A stretch of 34,484 nt of DNA from Bacteroidota bacterium. Lineage in GTDB: Bacteria; Bacteroidota; Bacteroidia; Bacteroidales; WCHB1-69. The position numbers and the translations under genes were made by a program. This document shows positions 17,384 to 26,227 of the stretch, one piece after another (within the stretch, counting starts at the first letter, position 1; each line of letters starts with the position of its first letter). The notes under the pieces are model-generated. The model did no database searches. It was not told the DNA's origin and saw only the letters and a program-made list of their open reading frames with translations. The stretch lies in assembly GCA_023413895.1 (NCBI GenBank), contig JAEZOU010000066.1:1-34484 (forward strand), read 5' to 3'.

Positions 17384-19201
17384 TTATAACAATCTCATTT
17401 CGCAATTTTTACAATCGAACTGCAACATAAATTCAAGATTTTGACTTTTGAGCCACCAAGGTTCTGCAGGTACATTTTTCGGATTTAACTTAGTACAATA
17501 TCCCATTGTGTACTTTATGCAATATTTGCAAAACATCAGCGGCACTTTTTCTGCAGGTTTCTGTTTTTCAAAAGCTGGCGCAATTTCTGAAAATCCCAAT
17601 TGTTGATAAACCAATTCTGCACGCATATTCATCACATTTTGCAAATAGGTAGCTGTTTTATTTTCAAAATGTTGAGGAAACTCTTGCGAGTGCATAAACA
17701 TCTGTCGATTTTGATGCCACAAAATCTGCCATTTTTCTTCTAAGACAGTGAGTATCTCATTGCGCCATTGTGTGATAAGAGAAGCTGGAATAAAAAAACT
17801 ATTTTCTGTTTTTTTATTGAAATTTCGGAGATAATAGTGTGTATTTCCTAACTTGGAAAGTTGTTTTTGCAGCTGCTGATTGGCTTGTTCTGCATGTAAA
17901 GCCAACTCCTTTTCCAACATTACCTTATATTTACAATTACAGCCTCGCTCATCTGTTACATCAAAAAGGAAACCCGTATCAGTTTCCGAAAATTCGATAT
18001 CGATAGCAATTTTGCGCTCTGCGCTTTTTCCCTTCAAAAATTTCAAAAAATTATGGTCATAATTTCTGAAAATCTCCTGTCCTACTGCAATTTTAGGCAT
18101 TTCATTAGGAAAAACTCTGTTTCCTTCTACCCTATTAGCGCGGAAACCCTTCGCTTCATCATTATCATCAAAAAAGAGAAAACCATCACCATTATTTAGC
18201 ACCTTATCCGTATTAATAATCAAATAGTTATGCTTTTTAACTTCTACTTTTCCAATGAATTGACCCACCGATTTAGGCGTATTCCATTGTTGTAATTCAT
18301 TTTTATTCTCTGAAGGAAAATATTCTGTTTTTCCGCGGTGGAAAGTTTTGGCTGGATTGGGAATAAAATGATAAATTATTTTACCGAAAGAGGATTTTTC
18401 ACGATTTAGTTTTTCTAAAACAGAATCGATTTTTTGTCGGTAAAAAGCGGTAACATTTTTTACATACTCCACCTCTTTTAATCGACCTTCTATTTTGAAA
18501 GAAGATATTCCTGCAATAATCATATCTTCAATATAATCAGAGCGATTCATATCTTTTAGTGAAAGCAAATGTTTATTTCGAACCAACACATTTCCATTTG
18601 CGTCCGTCAGCGAATAGGGCAATCGGCACAACTGAGCGCAAGCGCCCCGATTTGCGCTTCTTCCGACGGCTGCTTGGCTCAAGTAGCACTGACCGCTGCA
18701 ACTCACACAAAGTGCGCCGTGCACAAAAGCTTCCAATTCAATATTTGTTTGTTGTCGAATTTTTGCCATCTCCGAAATAGAAAGTTCGCGAGCCAACACC
18801 ACACGATTGAAGCCCAAATTCTCCAACATTTTCACCTTTTCGGGTGTACGATTATCCATTTGCGTACTTGCATGCAACTCAAGGGGCGGCAAGTTGAGAG
18901 TGAGTAAACCCAAATCCTGAATAATTAGCACATCAACACCCACTTCATAGAGTTGCTTTATTAACATTTCGCACTCATTCAACTCATTATCTGTCAGAAT
19001 TGTATTTAAAGCAACATGAACTTTTGCGCCAAAATTATGGGCATAATTGCATAACTTCTCAATATCACCAATTTCGTTTCCAGCAGCCACGCGCGCACTG
19101 AAACGCGGAGCGCCAATATACACGGCATCGGCACCATGATTTATTGCTTCAATACCACAAACCAAATCCTTTGCAGGGGAGAGAAGTTCAATTTTTTGCA
19201 T
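17384..19201 (-). CDS. U32 family peptidase-like protein (RlhA/TrhP-related)
   Basis: The U32 signature EAFVHGALCVSCSGQCYLS occupies residues 157-175, followed by NRGACAQLCRLPY. The 605-residue length fits the long Bacteroidota form with an extra C-terminal collagenase-like domain. Characterised bacterial U32 proteins modify RNA (RlhA on 23S rRNA, TrhP on tRNA wobble uridine) rather than acting as proteases. The conserved Cys cluster (165, 168, 172, 187, 191 region) may hold an Fe-S cluster, and the last 55 residues have additional paired Cys (CKYC..., CKNC). It lies 15 bp after folD, probably in the same operon. The RNA role is inferred from relatives. Confidence 0.9.
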   Translation of the reverse strand: MQKIELLSPAKDLVCGIEAINHGADAVYIGAPRFSARVAAGNEIGDIEKLCNYAHNFGAKVHVALNTILTDNELNECEMLIKQLYEVGVDVLIIQDLGLLTLNLPPLELHASTQMDNRTPEKVKMLENLGFNRVVLARELSISEMAKIRQQTNIELEAFVHGALCVSCSGQCYLSQAAVGRSANRGACAQLCRLPYSLTDANGNVLVRNKHLLSLKDMNRSDYIEDMIIAGISSFKIEGRLKEVEYVKNVTAFYRQKIDSVLEKLNREKSSFGKIIYHFIPNPAKTFHRGKTEYFPSENKNELQQWNTPKSVGQFIGKVEVKKHNYLIINTDKVLNNGDGFLFFDDNDEAKGFRANRVEGNRVFPNEMPKIAVGQEIFRNYDHNFLKFLKGKSAERKIAIDIEFSETDTGFLFDVTDERGCNCKYKVMLEKELALHAEQANQQLQKQLSKLGNTHYYLRNFNKKTENSFFIPASLITQWRNEILTVLEEKWQILWHQNRQMFMHSQEFPQHFENKTATYLQNVMNMRAELVYQQLGFSEIAPAFEKQKPAEKVPLMFCKYCIKYTMGYCTKLNPKNVPAEPWWLKSQNLEFMLQFDCKNCEMRLL

Positions 19202-19216
19202 ACAAAAATTGGATAA

Positions 19217-20074
19217 CTATTGAATATGCATTTTGTATAAATCTACAGTATTTTGCAATAGGGAAGCGATTGTCATCGGACCGACACCACCCGGAACGGG
19301 AGAGATAGCTGCTGCTTTCTTCTCAATTCCAGAAACATCAATACTATTATAGATATCGCCCACCAATTTTCCATCTACATTATTAATACCCACATCAATT
19401 ACTACTGCACCCTCCTTCAACATTTCGGCAGTCACCAAATTTGGACAACCAATAGCAATAATCAAGATTTCTGCTTGTCGTGTAAGTACTTCCAAATCAC
19501 GAGTTTTAGAGTGACAAATGGTAACCGAAGCGTTTTCGTTCAACATCAACTGTGCCATGGGTTTACCAACCAAATTACTTCGGCCAATAACCACACAATG
19601 CTTTCCTGTAATCTCAATTCCCTCCTCTTTCAACAACGAAATTATTCCACGTGGCGTACAAGGAATAACACCTTTTTGAGAACTATTAAGTAAGCCCACA
19701 TTCATCGGATGCAAGCCGTCAACATCTTTTCTATAATCGATAGCCGACAAAATTGCATTTCTATCAATATGCTTAGGAATAGGAAGTTGAACTAAAATTG
19801 CATCTACCATATCATCTTGATTCAAACCTTCAATCACCTTAATCAACTCCTCTTGACGAATAGAGTTGGGAAGAATATGCAAATCGCAATCAATACCGAT
19901 AGCGGAACAGGATTTCTTTTTACTATTGACATATTGCACGCTGGCAGGGTCATCACCTACTAAAATGATAGACAACTTTGGAGCGCGTCCATATTTTTTC
20001 ATCATAAATTCAATCTCGATAGCGAGAATCGATTTGATCTTTTTCGCTAATTCTGTTCCGTTAATAATCTTCAT
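19217..20074 (-). CDS. folD: Methylene-THF dehydrogenase / methenyl-THF cyclohydrolase FolD
   Basis: This bifunctional cytoplasmic enzyme interconverts 5,10-methylene- and 10-formyl-tetrahydrofolate with NADP. The catalytic YVNSK motif has Tyr48 and Lys52. The NADP-binding VIGRSNLVGKP and the C-terminal PVPGGVGPMTIASLLQNT signatures are intact. The 285-residue length is normal. It is read divergently from recA, with its own TAnnTTTG promoter in the shared 210-bp gap, and probably transcribes into the U32 gene 15 bp downstream. Confidence 0.98.
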   Translation of the reverse strand: MKIINGTELAKKIKSILAIEIEFMMKKYGRAPKLSIILVGDDPASVQYVNSKKKSCSAIGIDCDLHILPNSIRQEELIKVIEGLNQDDMVDAILVQLPIPKHIDRNAILSAIDYRKDVDGLHPMNVGLLNSSQKGVIPCTPRGIISLLKEEGIEITGKHCVVIGRSNLVGKPMAQLMLNENASVTICHSKTRDLEVLTRQAEILIIAIGCPNLVTAEMLKEGAVVIDVGINNVDGKLVGDIYNSIDVSGIEKKAAAISPVPGGVGPMTIASLLQNTVDLYKMHIQ

Positions 20075-20188
20075 TACCTTATATGTTTGGTTATAAAACT
20101 GAAATGCACATTCTAAAAGAGAGAAAGAAAAAAATCTACTTTCTATAAAAACCTTTCAATTTATCTTTTAGAAGTTCGTTATGGTTTG

Positions 20189-20196
20189 CAAAAGTA
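20189..20196 (-). promoter_or_regulatory. -7 box of the folD promoter
   Basis: The minus strand reads TACTTTTG, a perfect TAnnTTTG, 115 bp upstream of the folD ATG. It is divergent from the recA promoter. Confidence 0.55.
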
Positions 20197-20245
20197 TAAA
20201 ATTTATGGAAATAAAAAACAGCGATTTTCATATTTAAAAAAATTG

Positions 20246-20253
20246 TAATTTTG
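20246..20253 (+). promoter_or_regulatory. -7 box of the recA promoter
   Basis: TAATTTTG matches TAnnTTTG 31 bp upstream of the recA ATG, giving a short leader of about 25 nt. A T-rich ATTTT stretch near 20224-20228 may serve as the -33 element. No E. coli-type LexA box was seen. Confidence 0.6.
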
Positions 20254-20284
20254 CCATTGTTTAACCTTCTAAAAACTTACTGAT

Positions 20285-21280
20285 ATGGAAAACGAAAAAA
20301 GAAACGAAGAAAGACTAAAAGTGCTCAATTCAACCCTTGAAAAACTAGAAAAAACTTACGGAAAAGGTGCAATTATGAAATTGGGTGAAAAACCCGCAGA
20401 AAATATAGATGTTATCCCAACAGGCTCCTTAGGTTTAGATGTAGCTTTAGGAGTTGGTGGATTTCCAAAAGGTAGAGTAATTGAGATTTTTGGACCCGAA
20501 TCTTCTGGTAAAACCACTTTAGCAATTCACGCCATTGCAGAAGCGCAAAAAAATGGTGGAATTGCTGCTTTTATTGATGCTGAACATGCTTTTGATAGAT
20601 TTTATGCTGAAAAATTAGGCGTAAATACTGCTGAACTTTTAGTTTCGCAACCCGATAATGGCGAGCAAGCTTTAGAAATTGCTGATAATCTAATCCGTTC
20701 TGGAGCTATCGACATTATCGTTATCGATTCTGTAGCTGCCCTTACTCCCAAAAGCGAAATTGAAGGAGATATGGGAGATTCTAAAATGGGACTTCAGGCA
20801 AGACTTATGTCACAAGCATTGAGAAAGTTAACAGCAACAATCAGCAAAACAGGCTGTTGCTGCATTTTTATCAATCAATTGCGCGAAAAAATCGGCGTGA
20901 TGTTCGGAAATCCAGAAACAACTACTGGCGGTAACGCACTCAAATTTTATGCTTCCGTTCGCATCGATATCCGCAGAAGCTCACAAATCAAAGATGGTGA
21001 TTCCGTTACTGGAAACCGCGTGAAAGTAAAAGTGGTAAAAAACAAAGTAGCACCTCCTTTCCGCAATGCTGAATTTGATATCCTTTATGGAGAAGGAATC
21101 TCAAAAGTGGGTGAAATCATTGACCTCGGCGTTGAGAAAAATATTATCAAAAAATCAGGTTCTTGGTTCTCTTACGGAGATTCGAAACTAGCGCAAGGCC
21201 GCGAAGCCGCAAAACAAGTGCTTCTCGACAATCCAGAATTGGCGGAAGAATTGGAAAATAAAATTAAAGAGGTTTTATAA
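20285..21280 (+). CDS. recA: Recombinase RecA
   Basis: RecA forms filaments on single-stranded DNA and drives homologous pairing and SOS signalling. Walker A GPESSGKTT is at residues 70-78; the ALTPKSEIEGDMGD and NQLREKIGVMFGNPETTTGGNALKFYAS blocks (L1/L2 region) are intact. The 331-residue length is slightly short because the acidic C-terminal tail is small. It heads a run of six same-strand genes with gaps of 6-26 bp that includes ruvB, so two recombination genes appear co-transcribed. Confidence 0.98.
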   Translation: MENEKRNEERLKVLNSTLEKLEKTYGKGAIMKLGEKPAENIDVIPTGSLGLDVALGVGGFPKGRVIEIFGPESSGKTTLAIHAIAEAQKNGGIAAFIDAEHAFDRFYAEKLGVNTAELLVSQPDNGEQALEIADNLIRSGAIDIIVIDSVAALTPKSEIEGDMGDSKMGLQARLMSQALRKLTATISKTGCCCIFINQLREKIGVMFGNPETTTGGNALKFYASVRIDIRRSSQIKDGDSVTGNRVKVKVVKNKVAPPFRNAEFDILYGEGISKVGEIIDLGVEKNIIKKSGSWFSYGDSKLAQGREAAKQVLLDNPELAEELENKIKEVL

Positions 21281-21306
21281 TTTATTGAAAATCAATCATA
21301 TCTATA

Positions 21307-22302
21307 ATGAAAAAGATATTGTTTATTCTTTTGGGTTTTATTGTTTTACTCTCTTCTTGTAAACCCAAAACCGACAAATATGCCAATTTACCAGAAGCTT
21401 TGGCAGAACTATGCCTACAAATCGATAAAAATCCTGATGATGCGGAACTTTACTACCAACGTTCGCACTATTATCTCCAAAATGGATTTATGGATAAAGG
21501 ATTTGAAGATATAAAAAAAGCTGTAGAACTGAATCCTAACGTTTCTAAATATCAAGTGTTGATTTCTGACTACTATTTCTCCCAACGAGAAACTGACTTA
21601 GCAGAAGAATCTTTGGAAAAAGCCATCGCTTTAGATGAAAAAAACAATGAAGCGCGCTTGAAATTGGCAGAACTCTATTTTCACCTCAATATGATTGATG
21701 ATTGTAATCTTGCGTTAGATGAAGCCATTGAGTTGCAAAGTCACAATCCCAAAGCTTATCTCACCAAAGCATTCTGTTACAAAGAGATGCAAGATACAGC
21801 CAATATGATTCGTATGCTCCATTTGGTTTTAGACCAAGACCCTAAAGAGAAAAAAGCTCACTTGGAATTGGGATATTTCTATCAACAACAGAACGATCCT
21901 ATTGCTATTGAATATTATCGTACAGCATTGAATCACTACCCTTCGGACAAAGAAATTATTCATAACTTGGCTACGATGTATATGGATTTGGGAGAGATTG
22001 AGTTGGCGAAAGAGCAGTACAACTATCTATTGACCATTGATTCAGAAAATATTGGTGCTTTTACCCAATTGGGATATATCTATTTAGTTTATGAAGATAA
22101 ATATGATGATGCTATTCGTTATTTTACACAAGCTATCAATTTAGATTCTACATTTGTTAATGCAGTATGTAACAGAGGTTTAGCTTTTGAATTAAAGGGT
22201 GAGTTGGATAATGCGCGTCAAGATTATGGTTACTGCTTGAAGTTGCAACCCAACTTTGAACCTGCAGTAAAAGGATTAAATCGCTTGGATAAATTAAAAT
22301 AG
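21307..22302 (+). CDS. TPR-repeat lipoprotein
   Basis: The protein (331 residues) begins with a lipoprotein signal (LLSSC lipobox, Cys near residue 17), so it should be lipidated and face the periplasm. The remainder is about eight tetratricopeptide repeats with the usual W/L-G-A-P spacing (for example AIRYFTQAINLDSTFVNA). TPR arrays bind other proteins; the partner is unknown. It sits between recA (26 bp) and ruvB (7 bp), so it is expressed with repair genes although it acts outside the cytoplasm. A role in envelope assembly is possible but not shown. Confidence 0.85.
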   Translation: MKKILFILLGFIVLLSSCKPKTDKYANLPEALAELCLQIDKNPDDAELYYQRSHYYLQNGFMDKGFEDIKKAVELNPNVSKYQVLISDYYFSQRETDLAEESLEKAIALDEKNNEARLKLAELYFHLNMIDDCNLALDEAIELQSHNPKAYLTKAFCYKEMQDTANMIRMLHLVLDQDPKEKKAHLELGYFYQQQNDPIAIEYYRTALNHYPSDKEIIHNLATMYMDLGEIELAKEQYNYLLTIDSENIGAFTQLGYIYLVYEDKYDDAIRYFTQAINLDSTFVNAVCNRGLAFELKGELDNARQDYGYCLKLQPNFEPAVKGLNRLDKLK

Positions 22303-22309
22303 AAAAGCT

Positions 22310-23344
22310 ATGCAAAACAAAAACCTTGACCCTTCCAAAGAGCGAATGTCGTCGGCTGAAAAAGAATTTGAAAGAGCGATTCGGCCAGCAGATTTTTCAA
22401 ACTTTTTTGGGCAAGAGCAAGTTATTGAGAACATTATGATTTTTGTGCAAGCAGCCAAAAATCGAGGAGAAGCTCTCGACCATGTTCTTTTGCACGGGCC
22501 TCCTGGATTGGGAAAAACCACACTTTCTCATATCATCGCTAATGAAATGGGCGTGAATATGAAGATAACTTCTGGACCAGTAATTGACAAACCTGGAGAA
22601 TTAGCAGGACTTTTAACCAATTTAGAGCCCAACGATGTGCTCTTTATTGATGAAATCCACCGCTTATCGCCTGTTGTAGAGGAGTATCTCTACTCTGCGA
22701 TGGAAGATTATAAAATTGACATTATGATTGAAAGTGGTCCCAATGCTCGCAGTGTTCAAATCTCGTTGAATCCCTTTACATTGGTAGGCGCAACCACGCG
22801 CTCGGGCTTACTAACTGCACCTCTTCGCTCGCGATTTGGTATCAACCTCCGCCTGCATTACTACGATGCAGAAACCCTTTCCCGCATTCTGCTACGCTCT
22901 GCTTCCATTCTCAATATTGGTATTACTAAAGATGCCGCTTTAGAGATTGCCCGCCGCAGTCGAGGAACCCCTCGTATTGCAAACCTTTTGTTGCGCCGCG
23001 TGCGCGATTTTGCTCAAGTAAAAGGCGATGGAACCATAACATACGATATAACACAAGTTGCTCTTTCTGCTCTCAACGTGGACCAACACGGCTTAGATGA
23101 AATGGATAACAAAATCTTGGGAACCATTATCGAAAAATTTAAAGGGGGCCCTGTAGGAATTACTACCATTGCTACTGCAGTAGGAGAAGACGCTGGAACC
23201 ATTGAAGAGGTGTATGAACCTTTCCTTATTCAAGAAGGCTACCTGATGAGAACTCCACGCGGGCGTGAAGCTACCGCTGCCGCTTACAAACACCTCGGCA
23301 AAATTAAAATCAATGATTCTTCACCCTCATTATTCGATATTTAA
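22310..23344 (+). CDS. ruvB: Holliday junction branch migration ATPase RuvB
   Basis: RuvB is the hexameric AAA+ motor that, with RuvA, migrates Holliday junctions. Walker A GPPGLGKTT is at residues 63-71, Walker B with DEIHRL at 114-119, sensor 1 and arginine finger in GATTRSGLLTAPLRSRFG, and a C-terminal winged helix (GREATAAAYKHLG). Length is 344 residues, standard for the family. It follows the TPR gene by 7 bp; ruvA and ruvC are not in the window. Confidence 0.98.
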   Translation: MQNKNLDPSKERMSSAEKEFERAIRPADFSNFFGQEQVIENIMIFVQAAKNRGEALDHVLLHGPPGLGKTTLSHIIANEMGVNMKITSGPVIDKPGELAGLLTNLEPNDVLFIDEIHRLSPVVEEYLYSAMEDYKIDIMIESGPNARSVQISLNPFTLVGATTRSGLLTAPLRSRFGINLRLHYYDAETLSRILLRSASILNIGITKDAALEIARRSRGTPRIANLLLRRVRDFAQVKGDGTITYDITQVALSALNVDQHGLDEMDNKILGTIIEKFKGGPVGITTIATAVGEDAGTIEEVYEPFLIQEGYLMRTPRGREATAAAYKHLGKIKINDSSPSLFDI

Positions 23345-23354
23345 TATTTGCACT

Positions 23355-24119
23355 ATGAGAAAATGCTTCCTTTTTTTTCTTCTACTTTTAGCAAGTTTAT
23401 CTATCTTTGCTCAAGAAAAACCATCACGAAAAGGGAAAAAACCGCATATTTCGCAAACAAATAATTTGCCCGAAAGACCGAGAATGCTAATCGGAACCAT
23501 CTCTGTAGCTCCAACTTGTGAATGGTTGATGCCTCTATCTGATTGTATAGAAAGTTATTCACCAAAATTGGGAACTCGATATGGAATTACCTTAGATATC
23601 AACATTTCACAAAAAAATCGGTCTGATAACTTCTATTTTATGGTTGGTGCAATGGCAAAAAACAGCCATTACAATATCGTTTCAACAGAAGAATATACTA
23701 TACAAGATAGCAGTTATATTTGTAATGCTCAGCAACATTTCTCAGCTATGCACCTTGTAATTCCAACAGGAATACGTTTGCGCACAACACCGAAAAATAG
23801 TTGCGTACTTGCCGGAAATATTGGTCTTTACAATCAATTATTTCTCACAGGAAAAAGATATGATGAATTTGTTTTCGATGAAAATTATATTCTAAAAACT
23901 AAAGAAACAAGTAATACTGATTTTGTTCGCATTTCAGAGTCTATTTTTGCTGGTGTTGGATTTGAGTATATTTTTCATAAACATTGTCGATTATCTTTTT
24001 ATGCTAATTATGTATGTACACTTCCCTCATTTTTTAATAAAGCTGCAATAAATTTTGAGGGAAAACAGAAAAAAGCTTTCTGTCATAGTATTGAATTTTC
24101 TTTGGGATTTGGTTTTTAA
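23355..24119 (+). CDS. Predicted outer-membrane beta-barrel protein
   Basis: I chose the ATG at 23355 over an in-frame one at 23265 because it gives a clean signal peptide (MRKCFLFFLLLLASLSIFAQ) and avoids overlap with ruvB. The 254-residue protein has alternating hydrophobic strands and ends in Phe (SLGFGF), a typical outer-membrane barrel terminus. A short basic linker (KPSRKGKKPH) follows the signal. No named family was recognised; it resembles small PorT/OmpW-like barrels only in layout. It lies 10 bp after ruvB and 25 bp before the FAH gene. Confidence 0.7.
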   Translation: MRKCFLFFLLLLASLSIFAQEKPSRKGKKPHISQTNNLPERPRMLIGTISVAPTCEWLMPLSDCIESYSPKLGTRYGITLDINISQKNRSDNFYFMVGAMAKNSHYNIVSTEEYTIQDSSYICNAQQHFSAMHLVIPTGIRLRTTPKNSCVLAGNIGLYNQLFLTGKRYDEFVFDENYILKTKETSNTDFVRISESIFAGVGFEYIFHKHCRLSFYANYVCTLPSFFNKAAINFEGKQKKAFCHSIEFSLGFGF

Positions 24120-24144
24120 CTCATTAATAATCAACAGAAAAATA

Positions 24145-24756
24145 ATGAAAATTATTTGTATCGGTTTAAATTACAAATCACATATTCAAGAATTGAAATG
24201 TGAAACTCCAGAAAAGCCTCTCTTTTTCCTAAAACCTGAAACTTCGATGATTCTTCGGAATCGCCCCTTCTTTCTTCCCGATTTTTCTAATGATATCCAT
24301 TACGAAGTGGAGCTTTTGATTAAAATCAACAAAGTGGGAAAATTTATTCAGAAACGATTTGCACACACCTATTATGACGAAATCGGTTTAGGAATAGACT
24401 TCACCGCTCGCGACATACAGCAAGAAGCTATGGCGAAAGGTTTGCCTTGGGAACTCAGCAAAGCTTTTGATGGCTCTGCCATTATCGGAAACTTCCTTCC
24501 AAAATCTCAATTTGCTGATTTACAGAATATAAACTTTCATTTACAGAAGAATGAGCAAATTGTGCAAAAAGGAAACTCTGCGGATATGTTATTTGATATT
24601 GACGATATCATTGCGTATGTTTCCCAATTTATTACACTGAAAATTGGAGATATTATCTTTACAGGTACACCCGTTGGTGTGGGAAGAGTTGATATCAACG
24701 ACAGATTGCAAGGTTTTATTGAAGAACAAAAAATGTTTGATTTTAGAGTAAAATAG
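24145..24756 (+). CDS. Fumarylacetoacetate hydrolase (FAH) family protein
   Basis: The start at 24145 gives the usual N-terminus MKIICIGLNYKSH; the frame extends upstream only within the preceding gene. The 203-residue protein has the FAH metal-binding motif (YEVELLI with two Glu, and Asp in GIDFTARD), the loop WELSKAFDGSA and the C-terminal DIIFTGTPVGVG. Members cleave or decarboxylate acylpyruvates and oxaloacetate-like compounds using Mg2+ or Mn2+. It is compact, like the single-domain YcgM type. The substrate cannot be determined; it is 6 bp before the nucleoside transporter gene. Confidence 0.9.
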   Translation: MKIICIGLNYKSHIQELKCETPEKPLFFLKPETSMILRNRPFFLPDFSNDIHYEVELLIKINKVGKFIQKRFAHTYYDEIGLGIDFTARDIQQEAMAKGLPWELSKAFDGSAIIGNFLPKSQFADLQNINFHLQKNEQIVQKGNSADMLFDIDDIIAYVSQFITLKIGDIIFTGTPVGVGRVDINDRLQGFIEEQKMFDFRVK

Positions 24757-24762
24757 AGAATT

Positions 24763-26133
24763 ATGAATTTAAAATTTCGTCTTACCATTATGAATTTTCT
24801 CCAATTTGCAGTGTGGGGAGCTTATCTCACCTGCATGGGAGCCTATCTTGCTACGCACGGAATGGCAGGAAAAATTGGTATTTTCTACTCAATTCAAGGA
24901 ATTGTTTCCATTTTTATGCCTGCATTAATGGGAATTATTGCTGACAAATGGATTCCTGCGCAACGCCTTTTAGGAATTTGCCATGGAATATCTGGTGTCG
25001 CAATGATTTGTGCTGCTCTTTATGGTATCAGCGTTGGCGATGCAGTTCAATTTTCCCCATTATTTTCGTTATATACCATTGGCGTTGCCTTCTATATGCC
25101 GACATTAGCACTTTCTAACTCAGTAGCTTACAATGCTTTGGAAAAATCAGGATTAGACACTGTCAAAACATTTCCTTCCATTCGCGTTTTTGGAACCATT
25201 GGTTTTATCGTTTCGATGTGGATTGTGGATATTTTAAAATTTCAAACCACTGCCGCACAATTTGCTGTCAGCGGTGGCATTGGCATTGCCTTAGCACTTT
25301 ACGCCTTTACACTTCCCAATTGTCCTACCAATAACTCTTCCAACCAAAAATCCATTATAGAAGCACTTGGATTGAAAGCTTTTTCACTTTTCAAACAGAA
25401 AAGAATGGCCATTTTCTTCATTTTCAGCATGCTATTAGGAGTTTCATTACAAATCACCAATGGATTTGCCAATCCATTCCTACATAGTTTTGGCAATTTG
25501 CAAGAGTATTCTAACACCTTTGGCGTTCAACATGCTAATATTCTCATCTCATTGTCACAAATCTCTGAAACTCTCTGCATTCTGCTCATTCCTTTCTTTT
25601 TGAAACGATTTGGCATTAAAAAAGTTATGTTAATTGCGATGTTAGGTTGGGTCCTCCGTTTTGCTCTTTTCGGAGCAGGAAATCCTGGAAATGGCGTGTG
25701 GCTTTTTGTCCTTTCTTGCATTGTATATGGCGTGGCTTTCGACTTTTTCAACATCAGCGGTTCGCTTTTTGTTGACAAAGAAACCACTCCCGAAACTCGC
25801 TCTTCAGCACAAGGTTTATTTATGCTTATGACTAATGGTATTGGTGCTACTATCGGAACTCTTGGCGCACAATTAGTTGTTAATAAATGCGTTCCAAAAG
25901 TAGATTGGCATAATTTAGGCATCGGACACGACTTTGGAACCTTTGAAAAGGGCAAAATTCTTTGGGATAAACTCACCTCTTTACAATTAGAAACCATTCA
26001 CGAACAAGCAATGGCCATTTGGCAAGGCTGGCAACACGCATGGTATATTTTTGCTGCGTATGCTCTTGTTGTTACCATTCTTTTTGCCATAATTTTTAAG
26101 GAGAAAGAACAAAAAGATTGGGAAAACTTGTAA
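24763..26133 (+). CDS. NupG-family nucleoside permease (MFS)
   Basis: This 456-residue integral membrane protein has about 12 hydrophobic helices. The N-terminus (RLTIMNFLQFAVWGAYLTCMG) and the GIFYSIQGIVSIFMPALMGIIADKW segment are typical of the NupG/XapB nucleoside:proton symporter family of the major facilitator superfamily. It is the last gene of the recA-ruvB run. A new promoter for the following PLP enzyme lies 38 bp after its stop, and no strong terminator was seen between them. Confidence 0.88.
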   Translation: MNLKFRLTIMNFLQFAVWGAYLTCMGAYLATHGMAGKIGIFYSIQGIVSIFMPALMGIIADKWIPAQRLLGICHGISGVAMICAALYGISVGDAVQFSPLFSLYTIGVAFYMPTLALSNSVAYNALEKSGLDTVKTFPSIRVFGTIGFIVSMWIVDILKFQTTAAQFAVSGGIGIALALYAFTLPNCPTNNSSNQKSIIEALGLKAFSLFKQKRMAIFFIFSMLLGVSLQITNGFANPFLHSFGNLQEYSNTFGVQHANILISLSQISETLCILLIPFFLKRFGIKKVMLIAMLGWVLRFALFGAGNPGNGVWLFVLSCIVYGVAFDFFNISGSLFVDKETTPETRSSAQGLFMLMTNGIGATIGTLGAQLVVNKCVPKVDWHNLGIGHDFGTFEKGKILWDKLTSLQLETIHEQAMAIWQGWQHAWYIFAAYALVVTILFAIIFKEKEQKDWENL

Positions 26134-26170
26134 AAAAGAGAAATGAAGAGAATCTTTTAAGAAAAAAAAC

Positions 26171-26178
26171 TATCTTTG
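26171..26178 (+). promoter_or_regulatory. -7 box of PLP-enzyme promoter
   Basis: TATCTTTG matches TAnnTTTG, 49 bp upstream of the ATG, and separates this gene from the recA-ruvB run. Confidence 0.6.
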
Positions 26179-26227
26179 CAGACTTTATTTTTAGTACATA
26201 TAATATTCTAAATCAAAAATAAGAACA

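Noticed and set aside
23265..23354. Upstream in-frame start for the barrel protein
   Set aside because: It would overlap ruvB by 80 bp and hide the clear signal peptide that begins at 23355.
25527..25997. 156-codon minus-strand frame inside the permease gene
   Set aside because: Antisense to a well-supported transporter; composition reflects the opposite strand.
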